Below, piece by piece: positions 1 to 6,597 of a stretch of 64,000 nucleotides of DNA. Source of the DNA: Delftia tsuruhatensis. GTDB taxonomy: Bacteria; Pseudomonadota; Gammaproteobacteria; Burkholderiales; Burkholderiaceae_C. Location: positions 3,018,501-3,082,500 of the forward strand of contig NZ_LR813084.1 in NCBI RefSeq assembly GCF_903815225.1. Reading direction: 5' to 3'. Each line of letters begins with the position of its first letter. Positions within the stretch are counted from its first letter, which is position 1. The position numbers were made by a program, and so were the translations under genes. The notes beneath the pieces are model-generated. The model was not told where the DNA came from and searched no databases. It saw nothing but the letters and a program-made list of their open reading frames with translations.

Positions 1-95
1 ACGCCATCGGCGTGCGCATCCGCGACCTGCCGATCACGCCTGAAAAAATCCTGGCCGCGCTGCGCGCACGGGCCGAGGAGCAAGACCATGCATGA
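1..95 (+). CDS. Xanthine dehydrogenase-family large (Moco) subunit, 3' end only
   Basis: Only the last ~30 codons lie in the window, reading in frame 3 to a TGA at 93-95 (ending ITPEKILAALRARAEEQDHA). Large subunits of the xanthine/CO dehydrogenase family typically end with a similar 'lP(i/l)TPe+(i/v)laAL' helix. The stop overlaps the start of the FAD subunit by 8 bases (ATGCATGA), so translation is probably coupled. The downstream FAD, 2Fe-2S and CoxG-like genes support the assignment. The substrate cannot be told from this fragment. Confidence 0.7.
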   Translation, partial: AIGVRIRDLPITPEKILAALRARAEEQDHA

Positions 96-975
96 CTTCG
101 ATTTCCTGGAACCAGCCACGGTGGCCGAGGCCAGCCGGCTGCTGGCCGAACTGGGCGAGGACTGCCGCGTGATCGCCGGTGGCACCGCGCTGATGCTGGG
201 CATGCGCCAGCGCATGCTGGCGCCCACCCATCTGGTGTCGCTGGCCGGCATAGGGGCCCTGCACGGGCTGGACTTCGATCCGCAGCGCGGCCTGCGCATA
301 GGCGCCCTGGTGCGGCATGCCGAACTGGCGGCATCGCCGCTGGTGCAGCAGCGCTATCCGGTGCTGGCCGGCATGGCGCAGCGCATGGCCAACCCCCAGG
401 TACGCAACCAGGGCACGGTGGGCGGCAACCTCTGCTACGCCGATCCGTCCACCGACCCTCCCGGCTGCCTGATGGCGCTGGACGCCCAGGTCGTGCTGGC
501 CAGTGCGCGGGGCGAGCGCGTTCTGGGCATCGAGGACTTTCTTGTCGACTACTACACCACCGCACTGGACAGCGACGAGATCGTCAGCGAGGTCCGCGTG
601 CCGCCCATGGCGCAGGGGCGCAGCGGGGTCCATACGCGCTTTCTGCGTACGGCCGCCGAACACCGACCATTGGTCAGCGTGGCCCTGGTTGCGGACACCG
701 CCGATGGCGTCTGCCGCGATGCGCGCCTGGTGGTGGGCGCTTCCACGCCCATTCCCGCACGGCAGCGGCGCGCCGAGGCCTTTCTCGAAGGGCGTGACGT
801 CACCTGGGCCGTGGCGGTCGAGGCGGCCCGCATCGTTGCGGCCGACATCACGCCGGTGTCCGACACGCGCGGCTCGGCGGATTTCCGCCGCGCGATGGTG
901 CGTGTGAATGTACGCCGCACCGTGGCCGGGCTGTTCGGCCTGGACATGGCCATGGAGCCGGGAGAAATGCAATGA
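88..975 (+). CDS. FAD-binding (CoxM/XdhB-like) subunit of a molybdenum hydroxylase
   Basis: A 295-residue protein of the usual length for the medium FAD subunit of xanthine/CO dehydrogenase-type enzymes. It passes electrons from the 2Fe-2S subunit to FAD. The two FAD pyrophosphate motifs are visible: AGGTALMLGM near residue 32 and TVGGNLCYADPSTDPPG near residue 110. The C-terminal half is the CO-dehydrogenase flavoprotein C-domain. The gene overlaps the large-subunit gene by 8 bp and the 2Fe-2S gene by 4 bp (ATGA). Substrate unknown; the order large-FAD-FeS-CoxG argues for a CoxLMS-like hydroxylase rather than a true xanthine dehydrogenase. Confidence 0.9.
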   Translation: MHDFDFLEPATVAEASRLLAELGEDCRVIAGGTALMLGMRQRMLAPTHLVSLAGIGALHGLDFDPQRGLRIGALVRHAELAASPLVQQRYPVLAGMAQRMANPQVRNQGTVGGNLCYADPSTDPPGCLMALDAQVVLASARGERVLGIEDFLVDYYTTALDSDEIVSEVRVPPMAQGRSGVHTRFLRTAAEHRPLVSVALVADTADGVCRDARLVVGASTPIPARQRRAEAFLEGRDVTWAVAVEAARIVAADITPVSDTRGSADFRRAMVRVNVRRTVAGLFGLDMAMEPGEMQ

Positions 976-1448
976 GCCAGCACCGCATCGAATGCAACGT
1001 CAATGGCGAGCCCTGCAGCCTGGAGGTGCCCGCGCGCCGGCTGCTGTCCGACCTACTGCGTGACGACCTGCACCTGACCGGCACCAAGCGCGGCTGCGAG
1101 ACGGGCGTCTGCGGCGCCTGCTCGGTGTTGCTGGACGGCGAGGTGGTCAAGTCCTGCCTGATGCTGGCCGTACAGGTGCACGGCAAGGTGCTGACCACCA
1201 TCGAGGGGCTGGCCGATGGGGAGCGACTGCACCCGCTCCAGCAAAGCTTCATGCAATGCGGCGGCCTGCAGTGCGGCTATTGCACGCCGGGTTTCATCAT
1301 GGCGGCCTGCGACCTGCTGGCCCGCAAGCCCGGGCCCGGCGCCGACGAAGTGCGCCATGGCCTCAACGGAAACCTGTGCCGCTGCACGGGGTACACCCAG
1401 ATCGTGGAATCGGTCCTCGTGGCCGCGGAGAACATGCATGGAAATTGA
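972..1448 (+). CDS. 2Fe-2S subunit (CoxS/XdhC-like) of a molybdenum hydroxylase
   Basis: This 158-residue protein has both iron-sulfur sites of the family: a plant-ferredoxin-type cluster (CETGVCGACSVLLDG followed by a distal Cys, residues ~40-65) and the second helical cluster (CGYCTPGFI and CRCTGY, residues ~100-140). It carries electrons between the Moco and FAD subunits in the cytoplasmic heterotrimer. It starts inside the stop of the FAD gene and its own stop overlaps the CoxG-like gene, so the four genes form one tightly coupled operon. Confidence 0.93.
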   Translation: MSQHRIECNVNGEPCSLEVPARRLLSDLLRDDLHLTGTKRGCETGVCGACSVLLDGEVVKSCLMLAVQVHGKVLTTIEGLADGERLHPLQQSFMQCGGLQCGYCTPGFIMAACDLLARKPGPGADEVRHGLNGNLCRCTGYTQIVESVLVAAENMHGN

Positions 1449-2202
1449 AAAGACACTCACCGTTTCGGCTCCGCGCGAGCAAGTCTGGGCCCTGCTGCTG
1501 GATCCACAGGTGATGGGTGGCGCCGTTCCGGGCATGCAGTCCATCGAAGTGATCAGCCCCACGGAATACGTGGCCGTGATGCACCAGAAGATCTCGTTCA
1601 TCAGCGCCAGATTCAAGCTGCGCACGCGCATCGTCGAGCAGCGTGCACCCGAGTACCTGCGCGTGGAGGGCACGGGTGAGGACACTTCGGTGGCCAGTTC
1701 CCTCAAGCAGCGCAGCGAGGTATTTCTGGAGGCCACGCCCGAGGGCGGCACCGCATTGCGCATCAAGGTCGATGTGGACCTGCTGGGCCGCCTGGGCGCC
1801 TTCGGCCTGAGCGTGATGAAGACCAAGGCCGACCGGATATGGGAGGAATTCGGCGCCAACCTGGCGGCGCGCATCGAACACGGCGGGTCGGTGCCTGCCG
1901 GTGCCTTGTCTGCGGACGCGGACGCGGATGCCATACCACCCGCCATGCCCGCGCCCTCGGCCGAGCCTGCACCAGAGTCCGTCTCGGTACCATGGCCCGC
2001 CAGCGAATCAGCCCCACCAGCCGCTGGCCGCCTGCCCGGCAGCGGCTGGTGGGGACGGATCTTCACCGTCAACCGGGGGACAGGCATTGCCACGGACGTC
2101 ATCCACGTGGAACTGCGCCGTGGCGACACCACGGTCAATGTCCGGTGGCCCGCGGCTCAGGCCGAGCACTGCGCGGCCTGGCTGCGAGATTGCATGCGTT
2201 GA
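1438..2202 (+). CDS. CoxG-like SRPBCC protein with C-terminal extension
   Basis: Starts at ATG 1438, overlapping the 2Fe-2S gene by 11 bases; longer upstream readings are shadows of that gene. Residues ~1-145 form a CoxG/SRPBCC fold (MEIEKTLTVSAPREQVWALL, later LLGRLGAFG). In carboxydotrophs CoxG helps membrane association or maturation of CO dehydrogenase. An Ala/Pro-rich linker follows (~150-200), then a ~50-residue tail with WWGRIFTVN and a conserved-looking final segment. The tail is not part of the minimal CoxG domain and might contact membrane or partner. A role in assembling the adjacent hydroxylase is inferred. Confidence 0.8.
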   Translation: MEIEKTLTVSAPREQVWALLLDPQVMGGAVPGMQSIEVISPTEYVAVMHQKISFISARFKLRTRIVEQRAPEYLRVEGTGEDTSVASSLKQRSEVFLEATPEGGTALRIKVDVDLLGRLGAFGLSVMKTKADRIWEEFGANLAARIEHGGSVPAGALSADADADAIPPAMPAPSAEPAPESVSVPWPASESAPPAAGRLPGSGWWGRIFTVNRGTGIATDVIHVELRRGDTTVNVRWPAAQAEHCAAWLRDCMR

Positions 2203-2210
2203 CGGGGAGA

Positions 2211-2828
2211 TCAGCCGCGCGTGATCACGGCGCAAGCCAGGCGCGCGCCCGAATTGCCGGTGGGCTGCGTGGTGTAGTCGTCCGGATCCTTGTGAACGAT
2301 CAGGCCACGGCCCACCACGCTGGCAGGGCCCTGGTCCAGGGTGAGGCCACGCGAGACGAAGTCGATGGTTGCCACGCCCCGGGCGTCGGCGCGCAGGCTG
2401 GGCAGGTCTCCCGTGTGATGGGGCGTGGCGCCGAAGCGGCCATGGGCCTGGCCCGTCGGGTTGAAGTGACCTCCGGCGCTCAGGCCGTCGGGGCTGGAGC
2501 AGTCCCCTTTTTCATGGACATGGAAACCGTGCTCGCTGTTCGGGGCCAGGCCCTGCACCGAGCCTTGCACGCGCACGCTGCCATCGGCCTGGGGGGTGAA
2601 CTGCAGGCTGCCACTGACCTGGCTGCCTTGCGTGGGCTGCAACTGGGCCATTGCCGCTGCGGGGGCAGGTGCCGCCGCACCCGGTGCGGCTGCGGATGTC
2701 CTGGGCGAGTTGCCGCAGGCGCCAAGGGCCAGCACCATGCCGGTGGCCATCAGCAGCTTCATGGCTGCACAAGAATGGGAGGGCGCACTGGCGGCCTGGT
2801 GGCTGGATGGATATGCATTCAAAGGCAT
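2211..2828 (-). CDS. sodC: Cu/Zn superoxide dismutase, lipoprotein-type
   Basis: Dismutates superoxide outside the cytoplasm. The Cu/Zn ligands appear in order: GFHVHEKGDCS, GGHFNPTGQAHG, HHTGDLP, then the C-terminal DD..G.GARLACAVI. An export signal is present (MKLLMATGMVLALGACGNS) with a lipobox LGAC, so the mature protein is probably a lipoprotein. The start at 2828 has a good AGGAG 9 nt upstream; an internal Met (2762) would give a shorter, cleaner signal peptide but has no clear ribosome site. An Ala/Pro spacer separates the lipid anchor from the fold. It is convergent with the CoxG-like gene (8 bp gap). Confidence 0.92.
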   Translation of the reverse strand: MPLNAYPSSHQAASAPSHSCAAMKLLMATGMVLALGACGNSPRTSAAAPGAAAPAPAAAMAQLQPTQGSQVSGSLQFTPQADGSVRVQGSVQGLAPNSEHGFHVHEKGDCSSPDGLSAGGHFNPTGQAHGRFGATPHHTGDLPSLRADARGVATIDFVSRGLTLDQGPASVVGRGLIVHKDPDDYTTQPTGNSGARLACAVITRG

Positions 2829-2965
2829 GGTGGCTATCTCCTGTTGGGAATCCGTGCTGAAAAATCGGGAAATGCGCTAGACGCGCGGCTCCATCTTGCC
2901 CTGTGCCACGGGCCTGGCCTGTCGGAGAGAGCAGCTTTGCACCGCCCAATCCAGGCGGCGCGGCG

Positions 2966-3589
2966 TCAGCAGCCAGCCAGGCCCCCGGATCCGGACGGGC
3001 CTGCATAGCTGAGCAGACGCTGCAGGGCACGATCACGGATTCCCAGGCGCTGCAGCTCGTCGAAGGTCGCACGCGCATAGTCATGCGTGCTGCCGTAGAT
3101 GCCCCTGGCCTCGCTGAAGATGCGGCGGTAGTCCTCCGGGGCCAGCTCGCCCGTGTGGTTGGGACTGTGGCGCGACAGCGTGAATGCCAGCGCCTGCACC
3201 GTGCCCTGGCCGGTGCGGCAGGGCAGCCAGCGCGGGTCATAGACGGCATTGGCCATCTCTCTCTGCCACAGAGTTTCCAGGACGGCGTGGCCCTGCTGGC
3301 GCGGAATGCGGAACACCATGCCCTGGCAACTGCCGCCGGACAGCATGCCGAACACCAGTCCCGGGTTCTGGGGCGTGCCGCGATTGATGGTGCTCCACAT
3401 CTTCAGTGCCCGGTGCCAGCCGAAGACGCGGGCCGTGCGGCGTTCGCAGAAATCGAAATCCGGGCGCCAGATCAGTGAGCCATAGCCGAAGACCCAGAGA
3501 TCGTCGGCACCACCCCAGTGATGCAGCGCTTCGGCCAGCATGGGCTGGGGTTCTCGGCGGGCAAATGCGAACTCGGGCAGTGCGGACAT
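2966..3589 (-). CDS. ChaC-family gamma-glutamylcyclotransferase
   Basis: Contains the family signature WVFGYGSLIW near residue 32 and the downstream region VLETLWQRE holding the expected catalytic Glu. ChaC enzymes cleave glutathione or gamma-glutamyl peptides to 5-oxoproline. Start chosen at Met 3587-3589 (MSALPEF), which places the GYGSL motif where expected; an in-frame extension to 3700 exists but would run into the promoter region of the divergent OmpA-like gene. About 207 residues. Divergent from the OmpA-like gene. Confidence 0.85.
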   Translation of the reverse strand: MSALPEFAFARREPQPMLAEALHHWGGADDLWVFGYGSLIWRPDFDFCERRTARVFGWHRALKMWSTINRGTPQNPGLVFGMLSGGSCQGMVFRIPRQQGHAVLETLWQREMANAVYDPRWLPCRTGQGTVQALAFTLSRHSPNHTGELAPEDYRRIFSEARGIYGSTHDYARATFDELQRLGIRDRALQRLLSYAGPSGSGGLAGC

Positions 3590-3827
3590 GGACGGCAAGG
3601 CGTGAAAGAACAATGACGTTTTAACGCCTGGATGCCCGAATGGTGTACACGGCTCGGCACCGCCGGCTGTCGGCCGCATCTTTTGTCTCGGGATCGCCAC
3701 AGTCCGGCCAGGCTTCCGGTCTTGGCCAGACCAGGAATCGGACGTCCATGGGCCGGCCTCTACAATCCATCGGTTTTTCGCAGTCTTTCGGCTTTTCTTT
3801 CAACAGTTCATTCACGGAGAGTGCTTC

Positions 3828-4355
3828 ATGTCTTTCAACAATTCCGACGACGACAGCCAACAGCGTTTTGCCCTGGGTTTCTTGTTTGCCCTGATTGCGC
3901 TCGTCGTCTCCACGGTGGTCGGTGTCGTGGTCTACCAGCGTGGCATCGCGCACGGCCCGGCGAAGGCCGCTGCCGGTACCGCGCCTGCGGCGGTGGCCGC
4001 GACACCCGTGGTGATCGAGGAAGACGTGGCCCGCGTGGTTGTCGAAAATGGCGTGGTGAAGTTCTACTTTGCTTCCGCCAAGGCCGAGCTGGCGGTCGGT
4101 GCCAATGAAGCGCTGGCCGATGTGGTGGCCGGTGTGCAGGGCGGCAAGCGTGCCGTGGTCTCCGGCTTCCACGACGCCACGGGCAATGCCGAACTGAATG
4201 CGGAGCTCGCCAAGAAACGCGCCCTGGCTGTCCAGGCCGCGCTGTCGGCCCTGGGCGTGGCCGAGGACAAGGTCGAACTCAGGAAGCCCGAGCAATTGCA
4301 GGCCGATGGCAGCAACGCCGAGGCCCGCCGCGTGGAAGTGATCCTGGTGGATTGA
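3828..4355 (+). CDS. OmpA-family peptidoglycan-associated protein with N-terminal membrane anchor
   Basis: A 175-residue protein with one transmembrane segment (ALGFLFALIALVVSTVVGVV, residues ~15-35), an Ala-rich spacer, and a C-terminal OmpA-like domain (FYFASAKAEL, then ELNAELAKKRALAVQAAL and a final RRVEVIL). Such domains bind meso-diaminopimelate in peptidoglycan. The N-terminus is an uncleaved anchor rather than a beta-barrel, so this is an inner-membrane-tethered wall-binding protein. A good ribosome site (GGAGAG) precedes the ATG. Specific role unknown. Confidence 0.85.
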   Translation: MSFNNSDDDSQQRFALGFLFALIALVVSTVVGVVVYQRGIAHGPAKAAAGTAPAAVAATPVVIEEDVARVVVENGVVKFYFASAKAELAVGANEALADVVAGVQGGKRAVVSGFHDATGNAELNAELAKKRALAVQAALSALGVAEDKVELRKPEQLQADGSNAEARRVEVILVD

Positions 4356-4362
4356 GCCATGC

Positions 4363-4404
4363 GGCTGCGGCGCTGCGGGTTGGAGAATCCGCAGCGCCGC
4401 AGCC
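4363..4404. terminator. Perfect 16-bp GC hairpin between convergent genes
   Basis: Arms GGCTGCGGCGCTGCGG (4363-4378) and its exact reverse complement (4389-4404) surround a 10-nt loop. The hairpin sits between the OmpA-like gene and the convergent universal stress protein gene. There is no U-tract on either side, so it is either a bidirectional mRNA 3'-end stabiliser or a factor-assisted terminator. Confidence 0.6.
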
Positions 4405-4432
4405 TCTGCGCCAGACCAGTGATCGCAATCCC

Positions 4433-4885
4433 TCATGATGCGTCTGCACGCACCACCAGCACTGGAACCCTGGATTTTCTGAGAATCTTCTCGGCGCTGC
4501 TTCCCAGCATTGCATACTCGATCCCGCGCCTGCCATGCGATCCTATGACAATGAGGTCGGCGGGCCAGCTGGCGGCCTGCGACACCACCACGTCATGTAC
4601 CGGGGATTTCAATCGGTCATCGAGGATGGCATCCACGGCCACCCCGGCCTGCGACACCGCCGCCGTTGCATCGGCGAGGATCCTGGTGCCTTCGGCATGC
4701 AGATCCTCCAGCCAGCTGCCGGGCTGTCCGGCATAGGCATCCATGACAAAGGAAAAGGACACGTCGTCAATGACGTGGAGCAGGCGTATGCGCCCGTTGA
4801 CCGCCCTCGCCAGCTCTATGGCTTGCGTCAGTCCAGCGCTGGAGGCGGCGCTTCCGTCGATCGGCACAAGCAAGTTCTGGTACAT
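4433..4885 (-). CDS. Universal stress protein (UspA family)
   Basis: A 150-residue single-domain protein with the N-terminal strand NLLVPIDGSAAS and the ATP-binding loop G-2x-G-9x-G-S/T (GSHGRRGIEYAMLGSSAEKI) near residues 114-134. Members bind ATP and are induced under growth arrest and stress. The gene is monocistronic and convergent with the OmpA-like gene. Target processes cannot be inferred. Confidence 0.92.
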   Translation of the reverse strand: MYQNLLVPIDGSAASSAGLTQAIELARAVNGRIRLLHVIDDVSFSFVMDAYAGQPGSWLEDLHAEGTRILADATAAVSQAGVAVDAILDDRLKSPVHDVVVSQAASWPADLIVIGSHGRRGIEYAMLGSSAEKILRKSRVPVLVVRADAS

Positions 4886-5111
4886 GGCGGGGCCTTTGCG
4901 CGATGGTGGTTCTGCCGCGTGGAAGAACTATAGACACCTCCCGTAGCCGCATCAAGCTTGCAAGGCGCCACGATCCACCGGTTGTACTGGAATCAGGAGG
5001 GGGAGGGCAGCGTGGTGACGTTGATTTCCCCGGGACGATTGCAGCCCCGCAGCCCCCGAACGCAATGAAGCCCCGCCGGCAGCCGTGAGGGTGCCTGGGG
5101 GAGCTTGTCAT

Positions 5112-5567
5112 TCATGCGTTGCGCAAGGGGTCCGGTTCCACGCCACCGGCCGTGGACGGGCCGTCGTGTCTGTAAGCCCTCGAGTTTTCTTGTATCAATT
5201 CGATCTTGTAGCCATCGGGGTCCGTGACGAAGGCAATCACGGTGGTTCCACCCTTGACCGGACCGGCTTCGCGCGTGACGTTGCCGCCAGCAGCCTTGAT
5301 CTTCTCGCAGGCAGCGTAGGCATCAGGAACGCCCAGCGCGATGTGGCCGTATGCAGTGCCCATGTCGTAGGCCTCGGTACCCCAGTTGTAGGTCAGCTCG
5401 ATCTCGGCCTGTCCCGGATTGCCGCCTTCAAAGCCCAGGAAGGCGAGGGAGTACTTGTACTCGGGGTTCTCGGAGGTGCGCAGCAACTGCATGTCCAGGA
5501 CCTGCGTGTAGAAATCGATGGAGCGCTGGAGGTTGCCCACGCGCAGCATGGTGTGGAGGATTCTCAT
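5112..5567 (-). CDS. gloA: Lactoylglutathione lyase (glyoxalase I)
   Basis: 151 residues from the Met of [16 protein letters not shown]; an in-frame extension to 5651 is unnecessary. It matches the short bacterial Ni-type glyoxalase I, with expected metal ligands His5 (ILHTML), the Glu in [11 protein letters not shown], the His in GHIALGV, and the Glu in YKIELIQ. The enzyme converts the methylglyoxal-glutathione hemithioacetal to S-lactoylglutathione. It stands alone, upstream of and divergent from the AT-rich signalling island. Confidence 0.94.
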   Translation of the reverse strand: MRILHTMLRVGNLQRSIDFYTQVLDMQLLRTSENPEYKYSLAFLGFEGGNPGQAEIELTYNWGTEAYDMGTAYGHIALGVPDAYAACEKIKAAGGNVTREAGPVKGGTTVIAFVTDPDGYKIELIQENSRAYRHDGPSTAGGVEPDPLRNA

Positions 5568-5736
5568 GCACGGATTGTGCCGGGATTCAGCGAACTCTTC
5601 AGCGCGACCGAGGGAAGCCCGGGAACCATGCCGAAGTGCGGGAGCTTCCATGTCGATCCCATGCCAGATCGGGCGCTGGGTCGAATTCCCGGTGCCAGCC
5701 TAAGACCAGTTGCCGAACTTTGCACCATCCCTCAGT

Positions 5737-5760
5737 AAAAATAGGACTAGTCCTATTTTT
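5737..5760. promoter_or_regulatory. Perfect 24-bp palindrome with RcsAB-box-like core
   Basis: The 24 bases are an exact palindrome: five A, the core TAGGACTAGTCCTA (5742-5755), five T. The core matches the enterobacterial RcsAB box TAAGAATATTCCTA at 11 of 14 positions. It lies ~75-120 bp upstream of the first RcsB-like regulator, where an autoregulatory site would be expected. With the flanking A and T runs it could also form a short hairpin, but no + strand gene within 1.3 kb upstream needs terminating. Confidence 0.6.
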
Positions 5761-5794
5761 TGGGCCAAAAAATCAGACAAAACCAGGGCGTCTG

Positions 5795-5819
5795 TCCTAG
5801 GAAACCTACCTAGAATAGG
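5795..5819. promoter_or_regulatory. Cluster of CCTA/TAGG half-sites
   Basis: TCCTAGGA (5795-5802) is a perfect palindrome and CCTA-GAA-TAGG (5809-5819) an inverted repeat. Both reuse the half-site of the palindrome at 5742-5755 and end just before the regulator's start codon. This looks like a second set of binding sites for an RcsB-like dimer, possibly overlapping the promoter. Confidence 0.45.
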
Positions 5820-5832
5820 ACGAGTCTTCGAA

Positions 5833-6522
5833 ATGCTCCGAAATGCTCATTCCTGGATCATGAAAAACTTTGTCTTACGCATATTGATTGCCGACGACCA
5901 TCCGGCAGTTCTTGCAGGCATTGAAAGCATCCTGGAGAACAAGGATGAAATACAGATAGTCGGCAGGGCGAAAAACTCAACGGAGATCATCAGCTTTCTC
6001 AGGCAGAACGAATGCGACGTGCTGGTGACGGATTACTCCATGCCCGGTGGTGCATATGGTGACGGACTGGTCATGCTCAATGTCATCAGAAAAAGGTTTC
6101 CAGAAGTCAAGATCGTCATGCTGACAATGATCGAAAACGTTGGAATCATCAAGTCACTGGCGAATCAGGGTGTCTACAGGATAGTCCACAAGACAGATTC
6201 GCTGGGCAGCCTGCTGCCGGCCATCTATGCCGCATATACGGATGGACAGTTCGTTTCTCCGGGTGCCAGCAAGATCCTGGGAGGTGGGGAGGATCGGCTA
6301 ATGAAGATAGATGTGCCGGTGCAGCTTTCAAAACGTGAGGAGGAGATTCTGCTGCTACTCATTTCCGGCTTGACAGTCTCCGAAATTGCCAGACGGCTTT
6401 ATCGCAGTGTCAAGACCATCAGCACGCACAAGATCGCCATCATGAACAAGCTGGGTGTTCAGAAGGATATAGGTCTCATTCGTTACGGCATCGAGATGGG
6501 CTGGGTGGATGTCAGAAAGTAG
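5833..6522 (+). CDS. RcsB-like response regulator (first of two)
   Basis: REC domain (acidic pair ADDHP; phosphoacceptor Asp67 in LVTDYSMPGG) followed by a LuxR/NarL-type HTH (SKREEEILLLL, SEIARRLYRSVKTISTHK). The order DYSMPGGAYGDGL, the VMLTM strand and the VKTISTHKIAIMNKLGV helix are closely RcsB-like rather than generic NarL. ATG 5833 is used here; ATG 5860 would give MKNFVLRILIADDHP, closer to RcsB's N-terminus. The gene is markedly less GC-rich than its flanks. The hybrid kinase follows after 75 bp, and the palindrome upstream suggests autoregulation. Confidence 0.9.
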   Translation: MLRNAHSWIMKNFVLRILIADDHPAVLAGIESILENKDEIQIVGRAKNSTEIISFLRQNECDVLVTDYSMPGGAYGDGLVMLNVIRKRFPEVKIVMLTMIENVGIIKSLANQGVYRIVHKTDSLGSLLPAIYAAYTDGQFVSPGASKILGGGEDRLMKIDVPVQLSKREEEILLLLISGLTVSEIARRLYRSVKTISTHKIAIMNKLGVQKDIGLIRYGIEMGWVDVRK

Positions 6523-6597
6523 GCCTCCATGATTGAAAAGAAGGTATTTGATTCGCGGGGAGTCCTGCCACCTGAAAATCTGCTGTAGTCCACACAG

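Noticed and set aside
5737..5761. Palindrome with a T-run as a rho-independent terminator
   Set aside because: No plus-strand gene lies within 1.3 kb upstream, the minus-strand gene (gloA) is transcribed away, and the core matches an RcsAB-like operator better.
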